The notes: a model not told the origin generated them from the letters alone. A stretch of 64,000 nucleotides of DNA from JBKEDC01 sp047972995 (GCA_047972995.1 JBKEBD010000028.1:1-64000); one strand, 5' to 3'; counted from the stretch's first letter, positions 33,957-42,700 are shown. Program-made: numbers and translations.

Positions 33957-36455
33957 TTATCCTAAGCTGACCACTGTGATGCCTGCACCGCCAAAATCCA
34001 CGTGTTCATCGCGGTAAGATTCGATAGCATGATCGGCTTTCATGTAGTTTCGTATGGTTTCTTTCAAAATCCCGCTTCCTTTACCGTGCAATATGCGCAC
34101 TTCACCTACTCCAAGCATGAGAGCTTCATCGATGAAACTTTGAATATTGGTAATGGCTTCTTCTACTCGCTGACCGCGAATGTCTATATCGGGTTTGAAC
34201 TTCAATCGTTTTTGATGCAAATCGCGGCTAACATTAGCAGAAGTAGAATTATACTGCTTATTTTCTCGTTTTGCCTCGTTGTTTGAAACAGCAGTAAGCT
34301 TCTTGATTGGTACAGTAGTGCGTAGTAATCCTAAGGCGATTACGGCATTCTTTTCGCCAAGCTCGATGATTTCCCCCACAGCGGTTTGCCCTGCAATCTT
34401 CACGTTGGCACCCACTTTAAGAACAGCTTTTAGCGTTTTAATTTTTATATTGGCTGCTTTCGCTTTGTTTTCAGTTTCTTTTTCTTCTTTGCTTCTGCGC
34501 TTATTTTGTTTCTGTTTGATTTTCTCCATCTTGCGATTGATCCAATCACTTTGTTCGTTATTTTCTTCTTGAATTGATTTTTTAAATCGATTCAAATCTT
34601 GACGCAAGCTTTTGGTTTTATCTTTTTCGGCTTGTTTCTCGCGAATCTCCTGAATAGTATGTTCCACTTTTTTGTTGGCAGCTTCAATAACTAAGGCAGC
34701 TTCAGCTTTAGCATCATCGATGATTTTTTTGCGCTGCTCATTCAGCTTGCTTAGTTCGCTTTCATATTTTGACGTGGTATTTTCTAACGACTTTTCCACT
34801 TGGCGAATCTTTTGTCGTTTGCTTTCCCAGTATCTCTTATCGCGAAGAATTTGGCGCAGGTTTTTATCGAAGTCAATGTGGTCTTGTCCGATTTTTTCGG
34901 TAGCATCTTGCAACACGCTTTCGGGCATTCCAATTTTTCGGGCTATCTCAAAAGCAAAAGAACTACCTGGCCCGCCTATCTTAAGTTCAAAGAGTGGTTC
35001 AAGCTTATGTGTATCGTAGAGCATGGCACCATTTACGATGCCGTCGGTTGAACTAGCAAAGTGTTTGAGGTTGGTGTAGTGTGTGGTGATAACACCGAAG
35101 GTTTCCATTTCGTTGAGTTTGGTGAGTATAGCTTCGGCAATAGCGCCACCAAGCATGGGTTCGGTTCCTGTTCCAAACTCATCGATAAGCACGAGGGTGC
35201 TGCTATTGCCATATCTAATGAAGTGTTTCATGTTCATCAGATGCGAGCTATATGTACTCAGGTCGTTATCTATCGATTGTTCGTCGCCAATGTCGATGAA
35301 TATATTCTCGAAGAATCCGGCTACACTACTTTCGAGTAGCGGAATCATTAAGCCGCACTGAAGCATATATTGCAATAATCCTACTGTTTTTAGGCATACA
35401 GATTTACCACCGGCATTGGGTCCTGAAATTAGAAGAATGTGATTTTCTTCGGTGAGTTTAATATTTAACGGAACGATATTTCGTTTTTCTTTTTCTAAAT
35501 TGAATCGCAGCAATGGGTGAGTGGCATTGTACCATTCCAAATGGGGTTCCCATTTCATTACGGGTTTAATGCTTTCCATTTTATTACCCAATATTGCTTT
35601 GGCTCGTATGAAGTCGATGCTGGCTAGGAAATCATATTGCGCGATGAGTTCATCTAAATTTGGACGAATTTCATTGGCGAAGTTTACCAATATGCGTACG
35701 ATTTCTCGTTTTTCGGCATACTCCAATTCTCGAATCTGATTATTCATTTCCACCACTTCGGCAGGCTCAATGTAGGCCGTCTTTCCTGTGGCGGACTCGT
35801 CGTGCACGATACCCCGAATTTGCCGTTTTTTGGCGGCAGCTATAGGTATAACCGGGCGTCCATCGCGAATAGAAAGACTCGTGTCGGCATCTACAAAACC
35901 TTCTTTTTGTGCTTGGCGCAAGATGGCGTGTAAACGCTTCGATACATTGCTTTGTTTGCTAAATAAATCTCTACGAATTTGAGCCAACTCAGGTGAAGCA
36001 GAATCTTTTACTTTGCCATTGGAATCTAAAATACGTTCAATCTTATCTTTTACAAACGGATAGCTCTCTACTTGCGATACTAATTGCAGCATACGAGGGT
36101 AGGCTTCTTCTTGAAGCTGTTTTGCAAATCGCAAAATGGCGATGATGGTTTCGAGCGAGCGTTTCAGGTTGAAGAGCTTCTCTGCATCCAGAAACCGACC
36201 TTCGGTGCGGAGTTCTGTTAGGGGAGCTCTCATGTCGAAGTAGAAATTAATGGGAAAACCATTTGTTTCTCGCAAAAGCTTGGCAAACTCATCGGTGAGT
36301 GAAAGTTCCCATTCGAGTTGTCCTTTTTTGCGCATGAACCGCATATCATCTACAAGCTCTTTGCCCAGATTGCTTAGGCAAATTTCTTTTAACAAGGCTC
36401 TGATTTTGGTAAAACCAATTTTTAGTTCAAAATTTTCAGGATATATGTTGTTCAT
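33957..36455 (-). CDS. mutS2: Endonuclease MutS2
   Basis: The 832-residue protein has a MutS-like core and clamp without the mismatch-recognition domain. The ATPase carries Walker A GPNAGGKSVCLKT, Walker B LVLIDEFGTGTEP, and a long coiled coil (ESELSKLNEQRKKIIDDAK and KEEKETENKAKAAN region). The C-terminal Smr nuclease domain includes DIRGQRVEEAI and LHGKGSGILKETI. MutS2 acts on branched DNA and on stalled ribosomes, depending on the species. The start MNNIYPENFELKIGF is where homologues begin; the 48 codons upstream lack family character. A -7 box (CAAAAATA on plus, 36480-36487) fits this start. Confidence 0.94.
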   Translation of the reverse strand: MNNIYPENFELKIGFTKIRALLKEICLSNLGKELVDDMRFMRKKGQLEWELSLTDEFAKLLRETNGFPINFYFDMRAPLTELRTEGRFLDAEKLFNLKRSLETIIAILRFAKQLQEEAYPRMLQLVSQVESYPFVKDKIERILDSNGKVKDSASPELAQIRRDLFSKQSNVSKRLHAILRQAQKEGFVDADTSLSIRDGRPVIPIAAAKKRQIRGIVHDESATGKTAYIEPAEVVEMNNQIRELEYAEKREIVRILVNFANEIRPNLDELIAQYDFLASIDFIRAKAILGNKMESIKPVMKWEPHLEWYNATHPLLRFNLEKEKRNIVPLNIKLTEENHILLISGPNAGGKSVCLKTVGLLQYMLQCGLMIPLLESSVAGFFENIFIDIGDEQSIDNDLSTYSSHLMNMKHFIRYGNSSTLVLIDEFGTGTEPMLGGAIAEAILTKLNEMETFGVITTHYTNLKHFASSTDGIVNGAMLYDTHKLEPLFELKIGGPGSSFAFEIARKIGMPESVLQDATEKIGQDHIDFDKNLRQILRDKRYWESKRQKIRQVEKSLENTTSKYESELSKLNEQRKKIIDDAKAEAALVIEAANKKVEHTIQEIREKQAEKDKTKSLRQDLNRFKKSIQEENNEQSDWINRKMEKIKQKQNKRRSKEEKETENKAKAANIKIKTLKAVLKVGANVKIAGQTAVGEIIELGEKNAVIALGLLRTTVPIKKLTAVSNNEAKRENKQYNSTSANVSRDLHQKRLKFKPDIDIRGQRVEEAITNIQSFIDEALMLGVGEVRILHGKGSGILKETIRNYMKADHAIESYRDEHVDFGGAGITVVSLG

Positions 36456-36566
36456 TTGTTTGCTTTTCGTTTGCGTGTGCAAAAATAAGAATGTTATTGC
36501 TAAATTGTAGCATGAAAGTAGCGTGTGTGCTCGAATCGTGCTGTTTTTAGCTTTGGAGTGTGAACG

Positions 36567-36610
36567 AAATAAGGTAGATGAAAACACCGCGGTTTTCATC
36601 TACCTTATTT
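36567..36610. terminator. Terminator after the receiver-only protein
   Basis: AAATAAGGTAGATGAAAAC (36567-36585) and its complement (36592-36610) form a 19-bp perfect stem around a 6-nt loop. It ends the unit coming from the right; the arms are A- and T-rich, so it works both ways. Confidence 0.9.
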
Positions 36611-36637
36611 TATAATTGAAGAAAAATGTGTGAAAGA

Positions 36638-37027
36638 TTAAAGCAAATCTTCAATTGTTTCTAATAGTAAATCTCTGTTGATTGGTTTTCCAACATAGCC
36701 ATTCATGCCAACGGCAAGATATTCTTTAATATCATCGTCATCTTCGTTGCCAGTCATTGCTAAAATGATAACGGGAGTGTCGGTGTTTTTTTCGGTTTCG
36801 TAAGCTCTGATTTTTTCAGTGCATTCAATACCGTCCATGATAGGCATACTGATATCCATGAGGATTACATCGGCACCTTCTTTGGAGAAAAGGTCAAATC
36901 CTTCTTCCCCATTGTAGGCGCAAACAATTTCTTTGAAAGCAGATTTTAATGGGAGAGCCACCACTTTATGATTAATGGGGCTGTCATCAACGATTAATAC
37001 TTTTAAGTCTGTCAGTTCTCTAGACAT
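36638..37027 (-). CDS. Stand-alone CheY-like receiver protein
   Basis: The 129 residues form one receiver domain with no output domain: acidic pair in LIVDDSPINHKVV, phospho-acceptor Asp in VILMDISMPIMDG (about residue 58), Thr in ILAMTGNEDDDD, Lys in GYVGKPINRDLL. The sequence is closest in style to receivers split from hybrid kinases. No kinase gene is adjacent. It lies 32 bp downstream of the alanine-type symporter and is probably co-transcribed. Its partner kinase is unknown; the sensor kinase at 46080-48098 has no receiver of its own and is one candidate. Confidence 0.88.
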   Translation of the reverse strand: MSRELTDLKVLIVDDSPINHKVVALPLKSAFKEIVCAYNGEEGFDLFSKEGADVILMDISMPIMDGIECTEKIRAYETEKNTDTPVIILAMTGNEDDDDIKEYLAVGMNGYVGKPINRDLLLETIEDLL

Positions 37028-37059
37028 TGTGTGTAGTTTATATTTTTCGGTTGTTTGCC

Positions 37060-38727
37060 TTATTTGCTTGAGAATCGATGTTTATTCTCTTTCCAAAATG
37101 ATTTTAAATCGGTTTTTACCTCTTTTCGGAGTAAAATTATTCCGATGAGATTTGGAATAGTCATCAAAGCTATAGTAATTCCTGATAAAGTCCAAATAAT
37201 TGTGGTATCAATAAATGCCGCAAAGAAAAAACTAATAGGATAGATGAGCCTAAAATAGATCAAGGCACGTTCCCCCCACAAGAAAATAACAGCTCGATCT
37301 CCATAATAGCTCCAAGCAATAGCGGTAGAAAAAGCGAAGAGAAGCAGCCCGAATGATACAATATATTCGCCATATCTTCCAAACCAACTTCGAGAAAAAG
37401 CTTGTGTGGTGAGTGGGGCACTGTGAATTAGCGATTCTCCTTTAAATTGCAGTTTGTTTTGTTCATTCAAGTAGCCATCTTTCACCGGAATATTTCCGCT
37501 GAATAATTTTCCTTTTTTGTAAATTTTTACATTTTCGCCCACCGATCTAGCGTGAATAAGCGTAATATTTTGATTTTGGATTTCGCCATTTTCTACTTTT
37601 AATACCCCTGTAAAATCGCGTTCGATTTTGTTGTTTACCAAGAAGTCGTGTAACTCTGCACGGTCGGTTGTGTTTTGATCATCAAGATGTTTAGCTAGAA
37701 TGTGGATGTCGGTATTCTGAAACTGATTGGGGATTTTTTCATTCCATACACCCGAAGTGAGAATTACCAATCCGGTGAGAGAACAAATGGTGATGGTGTC
37801 GATGAATGGTTCTAGAAGTGAGACTAAGCCTTCAGAAATCGATTCATTTCCTTTGGCAGAAGCGTGGGCAATGGCAGCAGAACCTTGTCCGGCTTCGTTG
37901 GAAAATAATCCTCGATTGACTCCTCGGTTGAATGCAAAACTGAAACTAGCCCCTAAAAATCCTCCGGTAGCTGCTGATCCGGTAAAGACATGGCTGAAGA
38001 TAGAGCAAATGGCGGGAATTAAATTATCGATATTGTAAATTATTACGGCTAGAGCCCCAATAAAGTAAATGATGGCCATGAACGGCACGAGCCTAGAGGT
38101 AACTTGAGCAATGCGCTTGATGCCCCCCATGGTAACAATGGCCAGAAGAATGGCAAGCACCGCTCCGGTAAGCACTTTGTTAATGCCGAAGGTACTAAAT
38201 AAAGAATTTGAAATGGAATTGATTTGAGGAAGGCTACCGGTGCCAAATGCAGAACCAATGGTGGCTACTGCAAATATGACGGCTAGCCATTTCATGTTTA
38301 AACGATTTTTCATGTAATACATAGGACCTCCAGCCATGGTGCCATCGGGTGTTTGTTCGCGGTATTTGTGCGAAAGGCTAACCTCTACAAACTTGGTAGT
38401 CATGCCGAGTAGTGCGGTAGCGAGCATCCAGAAAAGGGCAGAAGGACCTCCTAGGTGAATGGCTAGAGCCACCCCGGCAATGTTTCCGGTACCCACAGTG
38501 CCCGACAGGGCTGTGCTGAGTGCTTGAAAATGAGAGGTGTCGCCTTTGTCATTTTGGTCGTCGAGTTTGCCTCGAAGGATTAAAAAGGCGTGTTTTAAAT
38601 ACCGAAATTGAGGAAATTTGAGGTATATCGTGAAGAATAAACCAGTACCAAGAAGAAAAAATACAAACCAAGAACTACCTCCGAGATAGCTGTCGATGAG
38701 TACGAGAAAATTGTTTAGTTTAGACAT
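37060..38727 (-). CDS. Sodium:alanine symporter (AGCS family) with a soluble insertion
   Basis: The 555-residue protein has about ten membrane segments and the AGCS signatures GTGNIAGVALAIHLGGPSA (residues ~75-95), EVSLSHKYRE and FSNEAGQGSAAIAHA. These transporters bring in alanine, glycine or related amino acids with Na+. Between the motif-rich core and the last three membrane segments lies a polar stretch of ~100 residues (about 345-445, starting LDDQNTTDRAELHDF) rich in beta-type sequence, absent from the short members of the family but seen in other Bacteroidetes copies. The substrate is inferred from family only. The receiver gene follows 32 bp later. Confidence 0.9.
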   Translation of the reverse strand: MSKLNNFLVLIDSYLGGSSWFVFFLLGTGLFFTIYLKFPQFRYLKHAFLILRGKLDDQNDKGDTSHFQALSTALSGTVGTGNIAGVALAIHLGGPSALFWMLATALLGMTTKFVEVSLSHKYREQTPDGTMAGGPMYYMKNRLNMKWLAVIFAVATIGSAFGTGSLPQINSISNSLFSTFGINKVLTGAVLAILLAIVTMGGIKRIAQVTSRLVPFMAIIYFIGALAVIIYNIDNLIPAICSIFSHVFTGSAATGGFLGASFSFAFNRGVNRGLFSNEAGQGSAAIAHASAKGNESISEGLVSLLEPFIDTITICSLTGLVILTSGVWNEKIPNQFQNTDIHILAKHLDDQNTTDRAELHDFLVNNKIERDFTGVLKVENGEIQNQNITLIHARSVGENVKIYKKGKLFSGNIPVKDGYLNEQNKLQFKGESLIHSAPLTTQAFSRSWFGRYGEYIVSFGLLLFAFSTAIAWSYYGDRAVIFLWGERALIYFRLIYPISFFFAAFIDTTIIWTLSGITIALMTIPNLIGIILLRKEVKTDLKSFWKENKHRFSSK

Positions 38728-39184
38728 ACTAGTGTAGTTTTGAGGATCAAATATAGCTGTTTTTCGTAATAATATTATTATTTTGTGTAGAAATAAGCTA
38801 TGTTTACAAACGTTTTGTTACTATCTTAATGTGGAAAAGTTCCTTTTGTAAGGACAGAAAATACAATGCGTATTAATACTTAATGAAAGCTATGTAAAAT
38901 AGTGTTTTGTAGTTGGTTACTTGGTAATTTTGGCTATAAGTTTTTGTTTAGAACGCTGTGATATTTATTCTTAGAATATGGAGTACGTAGGTAAAGTATC
39001 TAACTCAACTTTCGCAAATGTTTTAACTCATTAATTTAGAATGAAAAAGCAATATATTGTTCTGGTAAAGATGCTTTAAATTAGCATCTTTATGTCGCCA
39101 AATAAAATCCAAACAATAAGTTGCGCAACAACGATGCACAGATAGTTTTAGAGATTAGTTCTTTTTTTAATCAAATATAAAGTC
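38728..39184. other. Gene-free stretch upstream of the candidate RNA
   Basis: No convincing protein gene. A 9-bp hairpin is present (AAAGATGCT 39067-39075 with AGCATCTTT 39083-39091). It overlaps the end of a 12-codon open frame starting ATG at 39040 (MKKQYIVLVKML). The arrangement of a mini-frame running into a hairpin recalls leader-peptide attenuators, but no gene follows directly, so I only note it. Confidence 0.4.
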
Positions 39185-39214
39185 TTTGATCTAGTTTTAA
39201 ATGTCTTATCTTTA
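39185..39214 (+). promoter_or_regulatory. Promoter of the candidate small RNA
   Basis: TTTG (39185-39188), 18 nt, TATCTTTA (39207-39214), one base off the -7 consensus. Transcription would start near 39221. Confidence 0.5.
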
Positions 39215-39220
39215 ACCTTT

Positions 39221-39375
39221 TTAGTCGAAGACAAAGAAGGCATTTAATTCTGTGAGAGAAAGCCTTTGTGCTTCTCTCTTTGCGTAGCGAAATGAAGCAA
39301 AGAGAGAAAATCATCCCCAAAACAGGCTTTTACTAATGGAATTTTTCAAGCCAGCCTTCGGGGGGGCTTTTTTTT
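39221..39375 (+). ncRNA. Candidate structured small RNA, ~155 nt, family not recognised
   Basis: The stretch lies between a promoter and an intrinsic terminator and has no open frame of note. It can fold into three stems. The first is GAAG.CAAAG..GGC with GCCTTTGTGCTTC (about 39227-39274). The second is TCTCTCTTTGC (39273-39283) with GCAAAGAGAGA (39297-39307), perfect over 11 bp. The third is the terminator stem at 39348-39368 with a TTCG loop. The next gene has its own promoter after the terminator, so this is not simply its leader. 6S-like or Bacteroides-type sRNA are possibilities; I cannot assign a family. Confidence 0.6.
39348..39375 (+). terminator. Terminator with TTCG loop
   Basis: AAGCCAGCC, TTCG loop, GG..GGGCTT and then a run of eight T. 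One mismatch in the stem. It ends the candidate RNA 51 bp before the next start codon. Confidence 0.85.
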
Positions 39376-39384
39376 CGTTAAAAA

Positions 39385-39415
39385 CTTGGGGGGCACTAGC
39401 ATTTAGCTATTTTTG
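39385..39415 (+). promoter_or_regulatory. Promoter of the DUF4268 gene, almost leaderless
   Basis: CTTG (39385-39388), 19 nt, TATTTTTG (39408-39415). Transcription would start around 39422, only a few bases before the ATG at 39426, so the mRNA is nearly leaderless. Confidence 0.6.
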
Positions 39416-39425
39416 TAAGTGATAT

Positions 39426-39893
39426 ATGTATACAAGAGAAGAAGAAAAAAAACTAAGAAGGAATTTCTGGATAAAATTTGCACAGCGAAGTGAGCTAGTG
39501 CCAGAAATTATGCACCGAAAGAAGAAATGGATACTCTACGACACAAGTGTGTCGGGGGTGGACTTGAAGTTTCATTTGGGGAGAGATTGTGTTATGGTAA
39601 TGATGGAACTTAACCATAAAAATGAAGATAGACGATTGGCAGCTTTCGAGCTACTTTCGAGCTATAAAGTGATTGTGGAAGAGGGGTTTGATGAAGGTTT
39701 AATTTGGGAGCTTTGTTATGAACGAGAAAGTGGCGAGCAGGTGAGCCGGATTTATGTGGAAAATAGAGAATTTGACTTCCATCGGCAGTATCAATGGGAA
39801 GATATTTTTAATTTCTACGTTGACCATATGTTGAAGCTAGAACGTAACTTTTTTGAAATCCAAGATATATTAAAAGAAAACCTAAATAGATAA
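39426..39893 (+). CDS. DUF4268 family protein
   Basis: The 155-residue cytoplasmic protein has no signal peptide. The conserved parts WIKFAQRSELVPEIMHRKKKWI, YDTSVSGVDLKFHLGRD and VMMELNHKNEDRRLAAFELL match DUF4268. That domain is found alone or at the end of restriction- and defence-related proteins, but its function in this single-domain form is not known. It is followed after 5 bp by the cysteine-desulfidase-like gene, so the two are probably translated from one mRNA. Confidence 0.8.
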   Translation: MYTREEEKKLRRNFWIKFAQRSELVPEIMHRKKKWILYDTSVSGVDLKFHLGRDCVMVMMELNHKNEDRRLAAFELLSSYKVIVEEGFDEGLIWELCYERESGEQVSRIYVENREFDFHRQYQWEDIFNFYVDHMLKLERNFFEIQDILKENLNR

Positions 39894-39898
39894 TCAAC

Positions 39899-41182
39899 AT
39901 GATGACTCGTTCGGAAATTAACGATATTCTTGCGCTCATGAAGCAAGAGATTGTGCCAGCCATTGGCTGCACAGAACCTGTGGCAGTGGCTTTAGCGATA
40001 GCTAAGGCGAAGGAAGTTTTGGGGGAAGATGTGCAGACGGTAGAACTACACTTGAGCCAAAATATTCTGAAAAATGCCCTTGGTGTAGGGATTCCCGGAA
40101 CAGGCATGATTGGTCTGCCCATTGCGGTGGCTTTGGGGGTGGTAATTGGTAAATCAGAATATCAATTAGAAGTGCTTAAAGACTTAACACCCGAGGGATT
40201 GGCTGAGGCAAAGCAATTTATTGCAGACAAAGCTATAAACATTCGATTGAAAGAAGATGCACCCGATAAGCTATATATTGAAGTGCGATGTGCGGGCGAA
40301 AATAATGAAGCTTTAGCTGTTATTTGTGGTAGTCATAGTAATATTACCACGGTAGAGCTAAATGGTGAATCGTTGCAATCGGACGAGCAAGGGGCGGATG
40401 ACGAAAAGGTAAACTTAACAGTGGATTTGAGCTTTCAAAAGGTTTATGATTTCGCACAAGAAGTGCCATTAGAAGAACTCGATTTTGTAGTGGAAGCTGC
40501 GCGGGTTAACTCGCAAGCAGCTGAAATGTCGCATGGTTCGGAGTATGGGCACACGGTGGGGAAAACCATTGAAGATGATAATTTCAAATACATCATGGGC
40601 GATAGTATCTTCAATAAGATTGTGAGTACTACTTCGGCAGCTTGCGATGTGCGCATGGCTGGAGCTATGATTCCAGTGGTAAGCAATTCGGGTAGTGGTA
40701 ATCAGGGGATTACATGTTCGCTTCCAGTGGTGGTGTTTGCAGAACACACGCAAAAAACTGAAGAAGAGCTAGCTCGTGCCTTGGCAATGAGTAATTTGCT
40801 TGTTATTTACATAAAAACAAAGCTAGGGCGATTGTCGGCACTTTGTGGTGTAACGGTGGCTGCCATGGGGGCGTCTAGCGCTATCACGATGTTGATGGGG
40901 GGAAGCTGCGAACAGCTTACCTATTCGGTGAAAAATATGATTGCCAATGTGACGGGTATGCTTTGCGATGGAGCTAAACCAAGTTGCGCTATGAAGGTGT
41001 CGGGGGCAGTTTCGTCGGCGGTGTATTCGGCCATAATGGCGATGCGTAATAATGTGGTAACTTCAGCCGAAGGGGTGGCCGACGATTGTATTGAAAAAAC
41101 AATTTGCAATTTGAGTTCAATTGGAGGCGATGGAATGAGTGAAACAGATAAAATGATACTTAATATCATGTTAAAAAAATAA
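39899..41182 (+). CDS. L-cysteine desulfidase / serine dehydratase-alpha-like protein (UPF0597, CyuA-like)
   Basis: The 427-residue protein fits the UPF0597 family, related to the [4Fe-4S] L-cysteine desulfidase of methanogens and to CyuA (YhaM) of E. coli. Such enzymes split cysteine into pyruvate, ammonia and sulfide. The signature VPAIGCTEPVAVALA stands at the start. Further cysteines that can hold the cluster lie in GGSCEQLTYSV, GMLCDGAKPSCAMK and ADDCIEKTICNL. Two ATG codons in tandem (39899, 39902) are both possible starts. Substrate is by family; serine or another amino acid cannot be excluded. Confidence 0.88.
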   Translation: MMTRSEINDILALMKQEIVPAIGCTEPVAVALAIAKAKEVLGEDVQTVELHLSQNILKNALGVGIPGTGMIGLPIAVALGVVIGKSEYQLEVLKDLTPEGLAEAKQFIADKAINIRLKEDAPDKLYIEVRCAGENNEALAVICGSHSNITTVELNGESLQSDEQGADDEKVNLTVDLSFQKVYDFAQEVPLEELDFVVEAARVNSQAAEMSHGSEYGHTVGKTIEDDNFKYIMGDSIFNKIVSTTSAACDVRMAGAMIPVVSNSGSGNQGITCSLPVVVFAEHTQKTEEELARALAMSNLLVIYIKTKLGRLSALCGVTVAAMGASSAITMLMGGSCEQLTYSVKNMIANVTGMLCDGAKPSCAMKVSGAVSSAVYSAIMAMRNNVVTSAEGVADDCIEKTICNLSSIGGDGMSETDKMILNIMLKK

Positions 41183-41252
41183 ACACTTAATTTTTTGTGT
41201 TATAATAATTACTATAAGGTTAAGAAACGGCAAAAGCTTAGGGAAATAGCTT

Positions 41253-41279
41253 AAACCTCATACCTTTATGGGGTTTTTG
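41253..41279 (+). terminator. Terminator after the desulfidase-like gene
   Basis: AAACCTCAT (41253-41261) pairs with ATGGGGTTT (41268-41276), with one G-U pair, then TTT. Confidence 0.7.
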
Positions 41280-41316
41280 AATTCAATTTATCAACTTAAC
41301 TAAACTTGATGTAATA

Positions 41317-41790
41317 ATGATTAGGGTATTATTTGTCTGCCTAGGAAATATCTGTCGCTCGGCAAGTGCGGAAGGTGTGATGCAAAAAATGGTGGAACAA
41401 GCTGGATTGTCAGGTCAAATTGAATGCGATTCAGCAGGAACAGCCAATTACCACGAAGGTGAATTGGCAGATCCTCGCATGAGATTGCACGCTATCCGTC
41501 GCTCTTACCAATTAGACTCGGTGGCTAGGCAAATAGTGCCAGAGGTTGACTTTGAGAAGTTTGATCTCTTGGTGGCAATGGATGATAATAATATCAACGA
41601 TTTGCACCAACTAGCCCCTAATCAGGAGTTGGCGAAAAAAATTTGTAAGGTAACCGACTTTGCATCGGCAGATTATAGTCATGTGCCAGATCCTTACTAT
41701 GGTGGAGAAGAGGGCTTTGAATTGGTACTTGATATTTTGGAAGAGTCATGCAGTGGATTGCTCAATCAGCTGATGAAAAAGATTGTCTAG
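41317..41790 (+). CDS. Low-molecular-weight protein tyrosine phosphatase
   Basis: The 157-residue enzyme has the P-loop CX5R at Cys8-Arg14 (VCLGNICRSASAEG) with the nucleophile Cys8, and the acid Asp in VPDPYYGGEEGF (about residue 127). Position 16 is Ala where many relatives have Pro, which should not affect catalysis. It is a single cytoplasmic domain. No tyrosine kinase gene is nearby, so its target is not known. Confidence 0.94.
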   Translation: MIRVLFVCLGNICRSASAEGVMQKMVEQAGLSGQIECDSAGTANYHEGELADPRMRLHAIRRSYQLDSVARQIVPEVDFEKFDLLVAMDDNNINDLHQLAPNQELAKKICKVTDFASADYSHVPDPYYGGEEGFELVLDILEESCSGLLNQLMKKIV

Positions 41791-41906
41791 TCTTTATTAG
41801 AGTGCTAGATTAAGATTTTAAGTATATTAACGCGACGACGTATGATTCTTAATATAGGAATATTACATTTTACTCTACCTTTGTAAGAGGTTTAAAAAAT
41901 AAGGTT

Positions 41907-42296
41907 ATGAAGTTGGTAAAAAGTGAGTTTAAAGAAGACATTGGAGTGTTTTTCTTAGAGGTTACAGGCAGTTGTGGTGTGCAAGAAACTAAGGACTTGC
42001 TGAGTGATTTCGTAGAAATATTGCGTGCAAGACGTGATGAATTTTCGAAAATCTTGTTGTGGCACAATGATGTGCAAATGAAAGATACATCAATCGAATA
42101 TTTAGAGCTTTATGATGTTATAGCCTCAAATCCAGACGTGATGGATGGATCGAGTGTGGCGATTGTTTCGCTAGATGCCGATGTAGTGGCACGCAATGTG
42201 TTGTTCCGAAGTAAAGTTGGAGACAAAATGAACATTGAGGTGTTTGATATTGTAGAGCGAGGGTATAATTGGCTGGCAAGTATACCCAACGAATAA
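41907..42296 (+). CDS. Small cytoplasmic protein, function unknown (SpoIIAA/STAS-like pattern)
   Basis: The 129 residues have no signal peptide and no membrane segment. The pattern of strand-helix units (DIGVFFLEVTGSCGVQETKDLLSDF, KILLWHNDVQMKDTS, SSVAIVSLDADVVARNVLF, KMNIEVFDIVERGYNWL) resembles the SpoIIAA/STAS-like fold of DUF-type proteins, but I cannot name a family. A good -7 box (TACCTTTG, 41876-41883) precedes it and a strong terminator follows, so it is a real single-gene unit. Confidence 0.75.
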   Translation: MKLVKSEFKEDIGVFFLEVTGSCGVQETKDLLSDFVEILRARRDEFSKILLWHNDVQMKDTSIEYLELYDVIASNPDVMDGSSVAIVSLDADVVARNVLFRSKVGDKMNIEVFDIVERGYNWLASIPNE

Positions 42297-42322
42297 GAAC
42301 GTTTAGTTTGATGATAAAATTT

Positions 42323-42366
42323 AAAATTCCCTTCAATCAGATATGTATGGTTGAAGGGAATTTTTG
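42323..42366 (+). terminator. Terminator of the small unknown gene
   Basis: AAAATTCCCTTCAA pairs with TTGAAGGGAATTTT over 14 bp around a 14-nt loop, with a T-tract. Confidence 0.93.
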
Positions 42367-42523
42367 TTTTCACGCTTAGGGTGTATTTTTAAAAGAAGCA
42401 AAATGACTGATATTTGTACTTTGTAAAAAAGACAACAAATGCTCCAAGAATTAAATCAACAACTCATCTTTTTAACCCACTTTTTTTTGATTAGAGCATG
42501 AGGATGTCATATTCCATGCGTTC

Positions 42524-42700
42524 AATTTTCGTTTGAAAAAAGTATTCAGACGGTGTGATGAGGTCCATTTTCGTTTGAAAAAAGTACTCAGACGGTGTGA
42601 CGAAGTTCATTTTCGTTTGAAAAAAGTATTCAGACGGTGTGATGAAGTCCATTTTCGTTTGAAAAAAAGTATTCGGACGATGTGATGAAGTCCATTTTTT
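42524..42700. repeat. Tandem array, 42-bp unit, ~4.1 copies
   Basis: The box CATTTTCGTTTGAAAAAA recurs with the cytosine of TTTTCG at 42530, 42572, 42614 and 42656. Each unit goes on with GTATTCAGACGGTGTGATG and AAGTCC. The first three periods are exactly 42 bp and the fourth is 43 because of one extra A. The fifth copy breaks off after CCATTTT. Copies differ at few positions. Each unit has the short dyad TTTTC-GTTT-GAAAA. A -7-like box (TACTTTG near 42418) and a 20-codon open frame from 42439 lie upstream. The array is in none of the reading frames used by neighbours. Confidence 0.9.

Noticed and set aside
36456..36599. N-terminal extension of MutS2 (48 codons)
   Set aside because: Homologues start at MNNIYPENFELKIGF, and a -7 box lies inside the extension.
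42524..42700. CRISPR array
   Set aside because: The units are contiguous with no unique spacers, and no cas genes are near. It is a plain tandem repeat.
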